This document shows positions 25,932 to 36,192 of a stretch of 64,000 nt of DNA, in pieces. Each line of letters opens with the position of its first letter. Positions within the stretch are counted from its first letter, which is position 1. The stretch comes from an uncultured Arachnia sp. (GTDB taxonomy: Bacteria > Actinomycetota > Actinomycetes > Propionibacteriales > Propionibacteriaceae), in contig CANLSH010000010.1 of NCBI GenBank assembly GCA_947493705.1, positions 1 through 64,000 on the forward strand, given 5' to 3'. The translations under genes were made by a program, and so were the position numbers. Under the pieces are notes generated by a model, which saw only the letters and a program-made list of their open reading frames with translations, searched no databases and had not been told where the DNA came from.

Positions 25932-26998
25932 TCACCATTCTGCTGGCCGGGGGACTCTCCCTGGTCTTCACCCTCATCGGAACGCCGCGTCTGATCAAGT
26001 TCCTCACGGTGAGGCAGTACGGACAGTTCGTTCGTGACGACGGACCCAAGGAGCACCTCGTCAAGCGCGGTACGCCCACCATGGGCGGGATCGTGATCGT
26101 GATCGCAGTGATCCTGGCATACTTCACGGCTCACCTCGTTCGCCTGACGCCGCCCACCTATTCAGGAGTGCTGCTGCTTGGCCTGATGGCGGCCATGGGA
26201 GTGCTCGGATTCCTTGACGACTGGGCGAAAATTTCAGCGGAACGCTCTCTCGGTCTCACAGCTCGCGGCAAACTGATAGGTCAGTTCCTGATCGGTGGTG
26301 CCTTCGCTGTCCTCGCGCTCAGCGTTCCCAACGGACGTGGACTGACCCCCGGCTCCCAGTTCGTGTCCTTCCTGCGCGACATCCCCCTTCTCACCCTTCC
26401 ATTCATCGTCGCCGTCATCTGGATTCTGTTCCTGGTGATGGCCTGGTCCAACGCCGTCAACCTCACCGATGGTCTCGACGGGCTAGCAGCAGGCAGCGCC
26501 ACCCTGGTCTTCGCTGCCTACGCTCTGGTGAACATCTGGCAGTTCAACCAGTGGTGTGCGCGCACGTCGACGGCCGGTCCACGCTGCTACGAGATCCGCG
26601 ATCCACACGACGTGGCCGTCGTGGCGCTCGCGCTCGCCGGGGCCTGTTTCGGCTTCCTCTGGTGGAATGCCAAGCCCGCCAAGATCTTCATGGGCGATAC
26701 CGGCTCCATGGCTCTCGGCGGAGCACTCGCTGGGCTCTCGGTCATGACCCGCACCGAACTGCTGTTGGTCATCATGGGTTTCCTGTTCGTGATGGAGGCT
26801 GGCTCCGTGACGCTGCAGGTGGCGTACTTCAAGCTGACACGCGGTAAACGGATCTTCAAGATGTCGCCCATTCATCACCACTTCGAACTGCTCGGATGGC
26901 AGGAAATCACCGTCACCATCCGGTTCTGGATCATCAGCGGTCTCTGCGTGGCAGTGGGGCTCGGCATCTTCTACGCGGAATGGGTGGTTGGACAGTGA
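25928..26998 (+). CDS. mraY: Phospho-MurNAc-pentapeptide transferase MraY
   Basis: MraY (356 residues) transfers phospho-MurNAc-pentapeptide to undecaprenyl phosphate, making lipid I at the inner face of the membrane. About ten hydrophobic helices are present. Signatures are KRGTPTMGG near residue 45, the DDWAK aspartates, [15 protein letters not shown], and [11 protein letters not shown] with the catalytic Asp region, ending with the histidine cluster PIHHHFEL. The ATG overlaps the murF stop; longer upstream reading is rejected because it runs through murF. Confidence 0.96.
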   Translation: MITILLAGGLSLVFTLIGTPRLIKFLTVRQYGQFVRDDGPKEHLVKRGTPTMGGIVIVIAVILAYFTAHLVRLTPPTYSGVLLLGLMAAMGVLGFLDDWAKISAERSLGLTARGKLIGQFLIGGAFAVLALSVPNGRGLTPGSQFVSFLRDIPLLTLPFIVAVIWILFLVMAWSNAVNLTDGLDGLAAGSATLVFAAYALVNIWQFNQWCARTSTAGPRCYEIRDPHDVAVVALALAGACFGFLWWNAKPAKIFMGDTGSMALGGALAGLSVMTRTELLLVIMGFLFVMEAGSVTLQVAYFKLTRGKRIFKMSPIHHHFELLGWQEITVTIRFWIISGLCVAVGLGIFYAEWVVGQ

Positions 26999-28461
26999 CG
27001 CTCGAATGGATCGCGACCGCTGACCGTCTGAGTGACTGGCCATCCGCGCACGTGGTTGTGGCGGGGCTCGGCGTCTCGGGGTTCGCTGCTGCGGATGCTC
27101 TGATGTCGCTGGGCGCACGGATCACCGTGCTGGACGAATCGGAGAAGCACGCCGAAAAGGCCTCCCTCCTGGAGATGCTGGACGTCACCGTCCGGCTGGG
27201 CGCCGGCGCCACTGCGGAATTGCCGCAGGAAGTGGACCTGGTGGTTACCTCCCCCGGATGGCGCCCGAGCGCACCACTGCTGCAGCAGGCCGCTGACCGG
27301 GGGGTTCCCATCTGGGGCGAGACCGAACTGGCGTGGCGCATGATGCACCCCGACCGCGTCGTGCCCTGGCTCGCAGTCACCGGCACCAACGGCAAAACCA
27401 CCACCACCCAGATGTTGGAATCCATGCTGCGGGCAGGTGGCCTCACCACCGCGGCCGTTGGAAACATTGGACGCCCCATCGTCGAAGCCATCCTCGATGA
27501 GACCGCCTATGACGTTCTGGCCGTTGAGCTCTCCAGCTTTCAACTTCACTGGATGCACACGGTGGAGATGCATTCGGCGGTCGTGCTGAACCTTCACCCG
27601 GACCATCTTGAGTGGTACGAAGGCGCCGACGGCTATGAGCGCTACGTCGCCGACAAGGCCAAGATCTATACGGGAGTCCGCCACGCAGCGGTCTACAACG
27701 TGGCCGAACGGGCCACTGAGAAACTTGTTGAGGACGCGGAAGTCACAGAGGGAGCGCGTGCCATCGGGTTCACCACCGGCATTCCCGCCCCGAGCATGCT
27801 CGGTGTCGTCGACGACCTCCTCGTGGATCGCGCCTTCGTTGCGCAGCGAAAGGACTCTGCCCTGGAAGTGGCCAAGCTCGCGGACGTCACTCCCTACGCG
27901 CCGCACAACGTGGAGAATGCGCTGGCCGCCGCGGCCCTGGCCCGCAGTTTCGGCGTGTCAGCAGCCGCCATCGCTCGAGGGCTGCAGAATCTGGAGCTGG
28001 CGGGCCACCGGATCCAAACGGTGGCAACCGCTCACGGAGTGACCTGGATCGATGACTCCAAGGCCACCAATCCCCATGCCGCGAACTCGGCCATGAATGC
28101 CTTCCCGTCATTCGTGTGGATCGCGGGGGGCCAGGCCAAGGGCACCGACTTCGACGAGCTCGTCCGGGAGCATGCGTCCCAGATGCGTGGCGCCATCGTC
28201 ATCGGCATCGACAGGGTCCAAGTGGCGGATTCACTTTCACGACACGCGCCCGAAGTCCCAGTGCATGTCCTTGACTCCACCGAGAGTGGGCTCATGGATG
28301 AGGTCGTGGCTCTGGCGGGAGGTTTGGCGCAGGACGGTGACGTGGTTCTCCTCTCGCCCGGCTGCGCCAGCCTGGACATGTTCACCAGCTACGGCGATCG
28401 CGGGGAACAATTCTCCGCTGCCGTGCGACGCCACCTCCACCAGCCTGAAACAGAACTGTGA
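26995..28461 (+). CDS. murD: UDP-MurNAc-L-alanine-D-glutamate ligase MurD
   Basis: MurD (488 residues) adds D-glutamate to UDP-MurNAc-L-Ala. It has an N-terminal Rossmann-like domain ([17 protein letters not shown]), an ATP loop GTNGKTTT at 130-137, and a Mur ligase C-terminal domain ([20 protein letters not shown]). The GTG at 26995 overlaps the mraY stop; the ATG at 26980 would add five residues. It is followed by a 42-bp gap to ftsW. Confidence 0.95.
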   Translation: MTLEWIATADRLSDWPSAHVVVAGLGVSGFAAADALMSLGARITVLDESEKHAEKASLLEMLDVTVRLGAGATAELPQEVDLVVTSPGWRPSAPLLQQAADRGVPIWGETELAWRMMHPDRVVPWLAVTGTNGKTTTTQMLESMLRAGGLTTAAVGNIGRPIVEAILDETAYDVLAVELSSFQLHWMHTVEMHSAVVLNLHPDHLEWYEGADGYERYVADKAKIYTGVRHAAVYNVAERATEKLVEDAEVTEGARAIGFTTGIPAPSMLGVVDDLLVDRAFVAQRKDSALEVAKLADVTPYAPHNVENALAAAALARSFGVSAAAIARGLQNLELAGHRIQTVATAHGVTWIDDSKATNPHAANSAMNAFPSFVWIAGGQAKGTDFDELVREHASQMRGAIVIGIDRVQVADSLSRHAPEVPVHVLDSTESGLMDEVVALAGGLAQDGDVVLLSPGCASLDMFTSYGDRGEQFSAAVRRHLHQPETEL

Positions 28462-28503
28462 CAGGGACTCCAACACCTGAGATCGAAGGGATACACACCA
28501 CGC

Positions 28504-29742
28504 ATGGCCACCGCCACTGATTCGCCTCCGCGACAGGCGAGAGAGTCATCAGGTCTTCGTGCTCTGGTGACGTCGCCCATGGCGGACCAGTACATGGTCA
28601 CCTTCGCCGTCACCATTTTGTGCGCCGTCGGGGCCATGATGGTGCTCTCCGCGTCCTCGGCGCAGGCCCAGTTCAGCGGAAGATCCCCCTACTACTACGC
28701 AATCCGTCAGATGGTCTTCATGGTGGCAGGCATCATTGGTGCCACCTTGATCTGCCGCATCAACCCCAGGGTCATCCAACGCATGGGGTGGCTCGGATGG
28801 GGTTTGTCCATGGTCGGTCTGCTCCTGGTGCTGAGTCCCCTCGGGCACACCGTCAACGGCAACCAGAACTGGGTCAACGTTGCCGGCTTCACCTTCCAGC
28901 CCTCGGAATTCGCAAAGTTGGGCCTCATCGTGTGGGCCGCAGCGATTTGGCACACCAAGCGGGGGCGGCTGCACGAAGTGCCGCAGTTGCTCGTGCCTTT
29001 CGTGCCGGGCGCTGCGCTCATACTGGCATTGATTCTGGCGGGTCGGGACCTCGGCACCGGCATCGTGGTGGGCATCATCATCGTCGCCCTCCTCTTCTTC
29101 ATTGGCACGTCCTACCGGCTACTGATCCCCGGCGGCATCATCGCGATTACCGGCATGGCACTTCTCGTCATCGGTTCCCCGAACCGCATGTCGCGGATGA
29201 AGGTCTTCTGGGAACCAAGCTCCGACACCGATCTTTCCTCCCAGCCCATGGCCGCGGTCTATGCGCTGGCCTCTGGTGGATGGTGGGGGCTGGGTCTGGG
29301 CGCCAGCAGACAGAAATGGGGGGGTCTGAAGGATGCTGCGCACACGGACTTCATCTTCGCCGTCGTCGGTGAGGAGCTGGGACTCTTCGGTGTTCTGGTG
29401 GTGATCGCCATGTTCGCGATCCTGGCTCGCGCCGGATTCTCCATTGCTCTGCGTTCGGACCGGGTCTTCAACCGCATCGTGTGTGCTGGCATCACGGCGT
29501 GGCTCCTCGTCCAGGGGCTCATCAACATCATGGTGGTCATGCACCTTCTGCCCGTTCTCGGGATCCCGCTACCCTTCATCTCATCGGGAGGCTCGGCCCT
29601 CCTGGCGAACCTTCTCGCGGTCGGCGTCCTGCTCGCCTGTGCCCGCAACACCCCCCAGGCGCGGCGCCACCTGGCAGCGCGCAAACAGCCGGTGACGAAA
29701 CCACGGATGACCAGTGTTCTAGCGGCCGGGCGCACCCGATGA
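28504..29742 (+). CDS. ftsW: Septal peptidoglycan polymerase FtsW
   Basis: FtsW (412 residues) is the SEDS-family glycosyltransferase that polymerises septal peptidoglycan with FtsI. About ten membrane helices are visible. SEDS signatures include GNQNWVN with FQPSEFAKL, the loop after HTDFIFAVVGEELG, and PFISSGGSALLAN near the C-terminus. A polar N-terminal tail (1-27) is cytoplasmic. The stop overlaps murG by 4 bp. Confidence 0.95.
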   Translation: MATATDSPPRQARESSGLRALVTSPMADQYMVTFAVTILCAVGAMMVLSASSAQAQFSGRSPYYYAIRQMVFMVAGIIGATLICRINPRVIQRMGWLGWGLSMVGLLLVLSPLGHTVNGNQNWVNVAGFTFQPSEFAKLGLIVWAAAIWHTKRGRLHEVPQLLVPFVPGAALILALILAGRDLGTGIVVGIIIVALLFFIGTSYRLLIPGGIIAITGMALLVIGSPNRMSRMKVFWEPSSDTDLSSQPMAAVYALASGGWWGLGLGASRQKWGGLKDAAHTDFIFAVVGEELGLFGVLVVIAMFAILARAGFSIALRSDRVFNRIVCAGITAWLLVQGLINIMVVMHLLPVLGIPLPFISSGGSALLANLLAVGVLLACARNTPQARRHLAARKQPVTKPRMTSVLAAGRTR

Positions 29743-30827
29743 CCAGCGTCGTCCTTGCCGGTGGGGGAACAGCCGGCCACACTTCGCCGTTGATCGCCAC
29801 CGCTGAGGCACTGAAGAATCTCGAGCCGAACATACATCTGGTGTGCATCGGTACTGCAAGAGGACTGGAGACCCGGGTGGTGCCAGCTGCGGGACTCGCG
29901 TTGGAACTCATCACGCCGGTTCCCATGCCACGGAAACCACATCTCGATCTGGTGAAGCTTCCCTGGAGGCTGATGAAATCAGTCAGGGAATCCCGGCGAA
30001 TCCTCCGCGACGCACAGGCCGATGCGTTGGTGGGTTTTGGTGGCTACGTCTCCATCCCGGCCTACGTCGCAGCACGCACCATGGGTGTGCCCATGGTGAT
30101 CCACGAGGCGAACAAGGTCCCCGGGATCGCCAACAGGATCGGCGCGCGCTTTGCCGCCCACGTCGCAACGACCTTTGCGGAGACGGCGCTTCCGGGAGCC
30201 AACCTCATTGGCTTGCCGATGTCGCGCTCGATCACCGACGCCCCCATGTCCGTGACTGAGGCACGGGCACAGTTTGATCTGGATCCGGCGCTACCGGTGC
30301 TGCTCGTCAGCGGCGGTTCCCAAGGTGCACGCAGCATCAACGAGGCACTGCATTCGGCCCTCGACGAGCTCCTTGCTGCGGGCGTCCAGGTGCTGCACGT
30401 GGTGGGGCCGAAAAACTTCACCGCTGACCACATTCCTCGCGAGCACCGCAGCGGTGGACGGTACTGTCCCCTGGCATTTGTGGAGCGGATGGCCGATGCG
30501 TATCGGGCGGCTGATCTGATGCTGGCCCGGGGCGGTGCTGCCACGGTCATGGAGACGGCCACCTCAGGGCTTCCCGTTGTTTTCGTACCGCTTCCCTGGG
30601 GCAACGGAGAACAGGAGAAGAACGTCTCGGGACTCGTCAGCAGTGGTGCTGGGCTGATGATCCACGACGATGCCCTTGATGGTGCGACGCTGTGCTCCAT
30701 GATCACGCCGCTTCTGTCGGATCCGGTACGGCTCAAGCAGATGTCGGAGACGGCGCGCACCCAGTATCCTCGGGACGCGGCTGATTCCCTGGCCTGCGCC
30801 ACCCTCTCCGTGACAGGTAAGAAGTAA
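29739..30827 (+). CDS. murG: UDP-GlcNAc:lipid I GlcNAc transferase MurG
   Basis: MurG (362 residues) adds GlcNAc to lipid I to form lipid II on the cytoplasmic face. The N-terminal glycine loop GGGTAGH is at 8-14, a second glycine-rich motif VSGGSQGARSIN lies at about 188-199, and the UDP-GlcNAc site region ARGGAATVMETATSGLP is near residue 265. The ATG at 29739 overlaps ftsW; upstream reading is rejected. A 14-bp gap follows before murC. Confidence 0.95.
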   Translation: MTSVVLAGGGTAGHTSPLIATAEALKNLEPNIHLVCIGTARGLETRVVPAAGLALELITPVPMPRKPHLDLVKLPWRLMKSVRESRRILRDAQADALVGFGGYVSIPAYVAARTMGVPMVIHEANKVPGIANRIGARFAAHVATTFAETALPGANLIGLPMSRSITDAPMSVTEARAQFDLDPALPVLLVSGGSQGARSINEALHSALDELLAAGVQVLHVVGPKNFTADHIPREHRSGGRYCPLAFVERMADAYRAADLMLARGGAATVMETATSGLPVVFVPLPWGNGEQEKNVSGLVSSGAGLMIHDDALDGATLCSMITPLLSDPVRLKQMSETARTQYPRDAADSLACATLSVTGKK

Positions 30828-30841
30828 GGACGCCCACCACC

Positions 30842-32293
30842 GTGACCCTTCTGACTCCCATTGACGTCGAGCCCGCTGCACAGGTGGGTCCGGTCCATTT
30901 CATAGCCGCCGGGGGCTCCGGCATGAGCGGTATCGCACGTCTCTATGCGCAGCTCGGCATTGAGACCACCGGCTCGGACCAGAGCGACTCCACAGCGCTC
31001 CAATCGCTTGCTCGGGTGGGCGTCACCGTGTCCGTGGGGCACGACGTGGGCAACCTGGGGGACGCAGCGACCGTCGTCATTTCCTCGGCCATCCGTGAGT
31101 CCAATGTTGAGCTGATGGAAGCGCGTCGACGTGGCCTGCGGGTCTGGCACAGATCCGCTGCGCTGGCTGCCCTGATGATGGGTAAGCGGGGCGTCTCCAT
31201 CGCGGGGACCCATGGCAAGACCACAACGACCGCCATGATTGCCGTGATGCTCACGGAGATCGGTGCAGATCCGAGCTATGTCATCGGTGGGCCGCTGTCC
31301 ACCACCGGTGTCAGCTCGGGCGCGGGGGAGGGGGAGGCCTTCGTCGTGGAAGCCGATGAGAGCGATGGCTCCTTCATCCAGTACCCCACCGAGATCGCCG
31401 TGATCACCAATGTTGGAGCTGATCACCTGGTCAACTGGGGAACACCGGAGGCTTACGCAGAAGGCTTCGCCACGTTCGCCACAGGGCCAGACGTCCGGCA
31501 TGTCGTCATCAACGTTGACGATCCCGGTTCACGCGAGCTCGCGGAACAACTGCGCGGTCAGGTGCCGCATCTGATCACCTACGGTGAGGCCGATGATGCA
31601 GACGTGCGCATCACGGATGTCGAGGCCAGCGGCAACGGTGTCACAGCGACGTTGACGTACGCTGAGGATTCCGGTCCCATCACGCTGCAGGTGCCGGGAA
31701 ACCACAACCTCGCAGATGCTTCGGCCGCCTATGCGGCGGGGCGTCTGCTGGGGCATTCCCATGCCGAGTGCATTCGCGGACTGGGAAGCTATGAGGGCAC
31801 CCTGCGACGCTTCCAACTCATCGCCGACACCGCTGGCATCCGCGTCTTCGACGACTATGCCCACCATCCCACCGAGATCCGGGCCGCACTGACCGCCGCT
31901 CGCCGTGCCACCGAGGCCGGCAACGAGACCACTGGTCTTTCCGGGCGACTCATCGCATGTTTCCAGCCGCATCTCTACTCGCGCACCGTCGACTTCGCCG
32001 ATGAGTTCGGTGAAGTCATGACGTTGGCTGACATTGCCGTCATCAATGACGTCTGCGGTGCCCGTGAGGATCCGATTCCTGGTGTGACCGGAGAGCTGGT
32101 GGTGGACGCCGCTCACCGGCATGGTGCTCGCGAAGTGGTCTACGTCGAGGACAAGTACGACCTCCCGCAAGCGTTGAACGAGATGGCTGCACCCGGGGAC
32201 CTGATCATCACCCTGGGCTGTGGGGATGTCACCATCGTCGGTCCCCTCCTGGCGCCACTGCTGGCGCAGCGTCCAGAAGCTGCCCCCACGTGA
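30842..32293 (+). CDS. murC: UDP-MurNAc-L-alanine ligase MurC
   Basis: MurC (483 residues) performs the first amino-acid addition to UDP-MurNAc. The N-terminal motif HFIAAGGSGMSGIA binds the nucleotide substrate, and the ATP loop is GTHGKTTTT (122-130). Central ligase signatures include VEADESDGSF and FDDYAHHPTEIRA. It starts at a GTG and its stop overlaps ftsQ by 4 bp. Gene order murG-murC-ftsQ is standard for the cluster. Confidence 0.95.
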   Translation: MTLLTPIDVEPAAQVGPVHFIAAGGSGMSGIARLYAQLGIETTGSDQSDSTALQSLARVGVTVSVGHDVGNLGDAATVVISSAIRESNVELMEARRRGLRVWHRSAALAALMMGKRGVSIAGTHGKTTTTAMIAVMLTEIGADPSYVIGGPLSTTGVSSGAGEGEAFVVEADESDGSFIQYPTEIAVITNVGADHLVNWGTPEAYAEGFATFATGPDVRHVVINVDDPGSRELAEQLRGQVPHLITYGEADDADVRITDVEASGNGVTATLTYAEDSGPITLQVPGNHNLADASAAYAAGRLLGHSHAECIRGLGSYEGTLRRFQLIADTAGIRVFDDYAHHPTEIRAALTAARRATEAGNETTGLSGRLIACFQPHLYSRTVDFADEFGEVMTLADIAVINDVCGAREDPIPGVTGELVVDAAHRHGAREVVYVEDKYDLPQALNEMAAPGDLIITLGCGDVTIVGPLLAPLLAQRPEAAPT

Positions 32294-33012
32294 GCACTAC
32301 CACCGGTGGATCCTTTGCCCGGGCGTTCGAGGAGCGGCAGCGCATGCAACGCCGCCGACGACTCATTCGATGGGGCGTGGTTGTCGGTGCCGTGGTGTTG
32401 CTGGGTTTCATGGTGTGGCTCGTGACGCTGTCGCCCGTGTTCCGGGTACATGACGTGGCAGTGGAGGGAAACAAATTGCTGTCCACAGATGAGATTTCCC
32501 TGGCGGCGCTCGTGGTTCAGGACAGCCCGATGATCGCAGTCGAGGTGGATGAGGTCGAGTCACGCGTGGCCGAATTGCCCGCTGTCGCCCGTGTGGAGGT
32601 GACTCGGCGTTTCCCCAGCACCGTGGTGATCGACGTGACGGAACGCACCATCGTTTACCAGCGCGTGGAGGCGGGAACGTTCCAGTGGGTGGACCGGCAG
32701 GGAGTGATCTTCTCGACGTCGAACGAGCCTGTCGACGGTGTGCCGCAGGCCGTGACCGCTGGCAAGGATGTCAGGGTTCTCCGGGATGTCGCAGAAGTGG
32801 TCTCCCACCTCCCCCAGAAAATGCTGGAACGTGTGGAACGTGTGCAGGCCAAGGCTGTCGACAGAATCACTCTGGAACTTGATGAAGGTGATCTCGTGGT
32901 GTGGGGCAGCGCGGAGGAATCCGCCCTGAAGGCAGATGTGCTGGGCGCACTGCTGCCGGTGGACGCCAAGCTCTACGACGTCTCGGCGCCCAGTCACCCC
33001 ACGACCAAGTGA
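32290..33012 (+). CDS. ftsQ: Cell division protein FtsQ
   Basis: FtsQ (240 residues) is a bitopic divisome protein. It has a cytoplasmic tail rich in arginine (FEERQRMQRRRRLIR), one membrane helix (about 30-52), a POTRA domain (about 55-125: FRVHDVAVEGNKLLSTDEI ...), and a following beta domain (WVDRQGVIF). It recruits FtsL and its partner to the septum. The GTG start overlaps murC. There is no ddl between murC and ftsQ, as is usual in actinobacteria. Confidence 0.92.
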   Translation: MSTTTGGSFARAFEERQRMQRRRRLIRWGVVVGAVVLLGFMVWLVTLSPVFRVHDVAVEGNKLLSTDEISLAALVVQDSPMIAVEVDEVESRVAELPAVARVEVTRRFPSTVVIDVTERTIVYQRVEAGTFQWVDRQGVIFSTSNEPVDGVPQAVTAGKDVRVLRDVAEVVSHLPQKMLERVERVQAKAVDRITLELDEGDLVVWGSAEESALKADVLGALLPVDAKLYDVSAPSHPTTK

Positions 33013-33208
33013 TGCGCTGCACCGTTCATGGGAACAGCCAGCAAAGCTCCTCGGGGACAACCCTGAAGTTGCACTTGAGGTGATCTGCGCGGATGAGGGG
33101 GCCGTGTTGGACGTGGTCCACCGGGCGCCATAGCCTTGCGGCTAATACAGCAGCAGGTCTCGCTTCACGAACCGGCGTCAAGAATCCGACAGAACAGTAG
33201 GGCCGAGA

Positions 33209-34366
33209 ATGGCAAGCGCATCACAGAACTACCTGGCAGTCATCAAGGTGGTTGGAGTGGGTGGCGGTGGAGTCAATGCCGTCAACCGCATGATCGAGGC
33301 AGGGCTCCGCGGCGTGGAGTTCATCGCCGTCAACACAGACGCCCAGGCGCTGTTGATGAGCGACGCCGACGTGAAGCTCGACATTGGACGTGAGCTGACC
33401 CGCGGACTGGGAGCCGGCGCTGATCCGGCCAAGGGACAGCAGGCGGCCGAGGATCACTCCGACGAGATCGAGGAAGCACTCAAGGGCGCTGATATGGTGT
33501 TCGTCACCGCCGGTGAGGGTGGTGGCACCGGCACCGGGGCCGCACCCATCGTCGCGAAGGTGGCCCGCTCGCTGGGCGCCCTGACCATCGGGGTCGTGAC
33601 CCGTCCGTTCTCCTTCGAGGGACGCCGCCGTTCCAACCAGGCGGACACCGGGATCAATGCGCTGCGCGAAGAGGTCGACACCCTCATCGTGATCCCCAAT
33701 GACAAGCTGCTTCAGATGACCGATCACACGGTCGCTATTCTGGACGCCTTCAAGCAAGCTGATCAGGTGCTCATGCAGGGCGTCTCCGGCATCACGGATC
33801 TGATCACCACCCCTGGCCTGATCAACCTTGACTTCGCCGACGTGAAATCCATCATGAGTCAGGCAGGCTCCGCCCTCATGGGCATCGGTTCGGCACGCGG
33901 TGAGGATCGCGCGCGAGCGGCATGCGAGATGGCCATTTCGTCCCCGCTGCTCGAAGCAAGCATCGACGGCGCCCATGGCGTGCTGCTGGCGGTGGCGGGC
34001 GGCAGCGATCTTGGACTGTTCGAGGTCTCCGCTGCTGCGCAACTGATTGAGGAGGCTGCGCACGACGAGGCCAACATCATCTTCGGCACCGTGATCGATG
34101 ACTCGCTGGGCGATGAAGTGCGTGTCACTGTCATCGCGGCCGGCTTCGACGGCGGTATGCCGCAGAAGCGTACGAATGCCCGCCCAGAGTCTGCACGTCA
34201 GCCGCAGTCCCGGCCTGCGCCGCAGGACAATCGCGGTTCCTCCCCGGCCCCGCAGGCCAACCCCATGCCTTCGGCCAGGCCGGACCAGCAAGTTCCCCAA
34301 CAGCAGCGTCCCTCGTCTCCTCGACCGGCTGAAGATGATCTCGATGTTCCGGACTTCATGAAGTGA
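33209..34366 (+). CDS. ftsZ: Cell division GTPase FtsZ
   Basis: FtsZ (385 residues) polymerises into the Z ring. The tubulin signature GGGTGTG is at 104-110, with N-terminal [14 protein letters not shown] and the T7-loop region VDLIT-like segment [22 protein letters not shown] Gln/Pro-rich linker (about 320-372) leads to the conserved C-terminal peptide [10 protein letters not shown] used by SepF and other partners. A 196-bp gap separates it from ftsQ and probably holds its own promoter. The gene ends in an intrinsic terminator. Confidence 0.97.
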   Translation: MASASQNYLAVIKVVGVGGGGVNAVNRMIEAGLRGVEFIAVNTDAQALLMSDADVKLDIGRELTRGLGAGADPAKGQQAAEDHSDEIEEALKGADMVFVTAGEGGGTGTGAAPIVAKVARSLGALTIGVVTRPFSFEGRRRSNQADTGINALREEVDTLIVIPNDKLLQMTDHTVAILDAFKQADQVLMQGVSGITDLITTPGLINLDFADVKSIMSQAGSALMGIGSARGEDRARAACEMAISSPLLEASIDGAHGVLLAVAGGSDLGLFEVSAAAQLIEEAAHDEANIIFGTVIDDSLGDEVRVTVIAAGFDGGMPQKRTNARPESARQPQSRPAPQDNRGSSPAPQANPMPSARPDQQVPQQQRPSSPRPAEDDLDVPDFMK

Positions 34367-34378
34367 GCTGACCGAATG

Positions 34379-34403
34379 AACCGGTCACCACGCCCGGTTT
34401 TTT
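34379..34403 (+). terminator. Intrinsic terminator after ftsZ
   Basis: AACCGG (34379-34384) pairs with CCGGTT (34394-34399) around a 9-nt loop, and six T residues run from 34398 to 34403. This would separate sepF and wag31 from the main dcw transcript. Confidence 0.8.
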
Positions 34404-34510
34404 CGTACGGCTCATGTTTGGTTCGCGTGTCACGCCCCGATTGTGCGCCTGCAAGCGGATGGGCACGATAGTGTCTCGGGGAGAAAGCACGGACTTGAGG
34501 AGACGAAACT

Positions 34511-34990
34511 GTGGGTGTACGCAAGCTGGCCGAGTGGATGGGTCTGGTCGAGGACAGCCGGTACAGCGATCCGGCTGACGAGGTTTCGGCCGAACTCACC
34601 GAGGACGTGTACGTCGACGAGGAACCCGAGGAGTTGGTGAGTCGCGTGTCCAAACTGCCACAACAACGCCCCCAGATGAGCGTTGCTCCCGCGGAACCGG
34701 AAGTGGCTGACATCAGCCGCATTGTGAGCGTGAGACCCCGCTCCTACAACGAAGCACGTGCCATCGCGGAGAACTTCCGTGACGGAATTCCCGTGATCAT
34801 GAACCTCTCAGACATGGAGACCGGTGAGGACAAGCGCCTCGTGGACTTTGCGGCGGGTCTGATCTTTGGTCTGCGCGGCAACATTGAACGGGTATCCAGT
34901 CAGGTGTTCCTGCTGTGTCCCCACAACCTCGTCGTGGGGCCAGAGGACAAGGAGCGGCTGGCAACCGGCGGCTTCTTCAATCAGAGCTGA
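34511..34990 (+). CDS. sepF: Cell division protein SepF
   Basis: SepF (159 residues) is a membrane-tethering partner of FtsZ. The N-terminal amphipathic helix (VRKLAEWMGLVED) is followed by an acidic linker and the SepF core at about 65-155 (VRPRSYNEARAIAENFRDGIPVIMNLSDM; DFAAGLIFGLRGNIERVSSQVFLLCP). The GTG at 34511 follows GAGGAG. It directly follows ftsZ here, without the pgeF/yggS genes commonly placed between them. It probably has its own promoter after the ftsZ terminator. Confidence 0.95.
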   Translation: MGVRKLAEWMGLVEDSRYSDPADEVSAELTEDVYVDEEPEELVSRVSKLPQQRPQMSVAPAEPEVADISRIVSVRPRSYNEARAIAENFRDGIPVIMNLSDMETGEDKRLVDFAAGLIFGLRGNIERVSSQVFLLCPHNLVVGPEDKERLATGGFFNQS

Positions 34991-35023
34991 AGACCCAGCT
35001 AAGCCAGCCTCGCATCGGTGCGT

Positions 35024-35047
35024 TACAGTAATCACTCTCCGAGTGAT
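35024..35047 (+). promoter_or_regulatory. Possible wag31 promoter -10 element with adjacent hairpin
   Basis: TACAGT at 35024-35029 could be a -10 element for wag31. Directly after it, ATCACTC (35031-35037) pairs with GAGTGAT (35041-35047) around a 3-nt loop, at the predicted transcript start. No good -35 is visible. The spacing leaves a leader of about 60 nt before the wag31 ATG. Confidence 0.35.
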
Positions 35048-35097
35048 CTTGGAAGTAGCAGAGCCCCCCATTTTCCGATACATATGGAGTTGTTGAG

Positions 35098-36078
35098 ATG
35101 AGCCTTACCCTCGAAGAGGTTCGCCGCGTCCGGTTCCGCATGGCCAAGCGCAATGTGACCGGTTACGAGGTCGGCGATGTCGACACGTTCATCGACAAGG
35201 TGGAGGAATCCTTCGCCCAGTTCGAGAATGAGCGGGAACTGTTGCGTCGCGAGGCCGAGTCCCTGGGCAACTCCGATGATGTCGGCCAATTGGGTGACGT
35301 GGATGAGGACAGTTCCAACAAGGACTCCGAGATTGTTGCCCTCCGCGCCGAGGTCGACCGGTTGAAATCGGTGGCAGCAGCTGGTCCCACGGCCGTAGCA
35401 CCGCCCACACAGGAAGATGCGCATGAGGGCGATGATCATGCCCAGCGGCTGCGCGAGCAGGTCGATCAGTTGCAAACACACAACGATGAGCTGCGTGCCG
35501 AACTGGAGCGTGTCCGCTCCGAACTCGACGAGGTCCGTACGGCTCGCGTGAGCGAGGTTGCTGCGCAGGTGCAGACCCTGAAGGTGGGCACCCGCGACGA
35601 TGCCAGCCCGGCGGTCATCCGCCTCGTACAGCTTGCCACGGAACAGGCAGAACAACTCGTGGAGGAAGCGGAGGCGGAGGCCACTCGCAAGATCGAGGAC
35701 GCCAAGCAGCAGTCCCACGAGATCACGACGGACTCACGTACCAAGGCTGAGAGAGTGGAGTCCGAAGCTCGTATCAACGCCGAGCAGATGACGCGCGAGG
35801 CGGAATCGCGGGCCCAGCACGTCGACACCGAGACCTCCGAGCGTCGAGCACAATTGTTCACGGAGCTCGAACGACAGCAAGCTGAGTTGAGCCAGAAGGT
35901 TGATGCCCTGCGGGGCTTCGAGGCGTCGTACCGGGACAATTTGAAGAGCTACCTCCACAAGCATCTTGCAGCACTCGATGAGGACCATCCAGAACCCGCC
36001 GATGCGCCCGAGCCTGCAGCGCAGACCGGGTCTGGAACACCCCGTCTGGATGCCCTCGCTCAGGGTCATGACGACTGA
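35098..36078 (+). CDS. wag31: Polar growth / DivIVA protein Wag31
   Basis: DivIVA/Wag31 (326 residues) marks poles and septa and directs wall growth in actinobacteria. The N-terminal membrane-binding DivIVA domain is MSLTLEEVRRVRFRMAKR...GYEVGDVDTFIDKVE (1-40). Two long coiled coils follow (about 40-60 and 115-295), rich in Glu, Ala and Arg. The C-terminus is Pro/Glu-rich. The yggT gene often found between sepF and wag31 is absent. A hairpin terminator follows. Confidence 0.94.
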   Translation: MSLTLEEVRRVRFRMAKRNVTGYEVGDVDTFIDKVEESFAQFENERELLRREAESLGNSDDVGQLGDVDEDSSNKDSEIVALRAEVDRLKSVAAAGPTAVAPPTQEDAHEGDDHAQRLREQVDQLQTHNDELRAELERVRSELDEVRTARVSEVAAQVQTLKVGTRDDASPAVIRLVQLATEQAEQLVEEAEAEATRKIEDAKQQSHEITTDSRTKAERVESEARINAEQMTREAESRAQHVDTETSERRAQLFTELERQQAELSQKVDALRGFEASYRDNLKSYLHKHLAALDEDHPEPADAPEPAAQTGSGTPRLDALAQGHDD

Positions 36079-36096
36079 AGACGGGTGACCTGTAGC

Positions 36097-36125
36097 ACTG
36101 GCCGGTTCCCTCGGGGCCGGCCAGT
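36097..36125 (+). terminator. Hairpin downstream of wag31
   Basis: ACTGGCCGG (36097-36105) pairs perfectly with CCGGCCAGT (36117-36125) around an 11-nt loop. The following bases are only weakly T-rich, so it is a probable rather than certain terminator. It lies immediately before the promoter of the next gene. Confidence 0.6.
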
Positions 36126-36143
36126 AGTTCTGTCCGGATTGAT

Positions 36144-36149
36144 TATAAT
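36144..36149 (+). promoter_or_regulatory. Perfect TATAAT -10 element
   Basis: A consensus TATAAT stands 44 bp before the DksA/TraR-family start, an unusual sequence in this GC-rich window. No matching -35 hexamer is visible at normal spacing, so the promoter may depend on an activator or a strong -10. It would drive the zinc-finger gene, lspA and the pseudouridine synthase gene. Confidence 0.5.
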
Positions 36150-36192
36150 CGCGCGGGGTGTATTCTCTGCGAACCACTCATGAGCCAGAGAG

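Noticed and set aside
33221-34300. A 359-codon open frame opposite ftsZ
   Set aside because: Complementary shadow of ftsZ codon bias, rich in His/Asp/Gly with no fold; ftsZ is certain.
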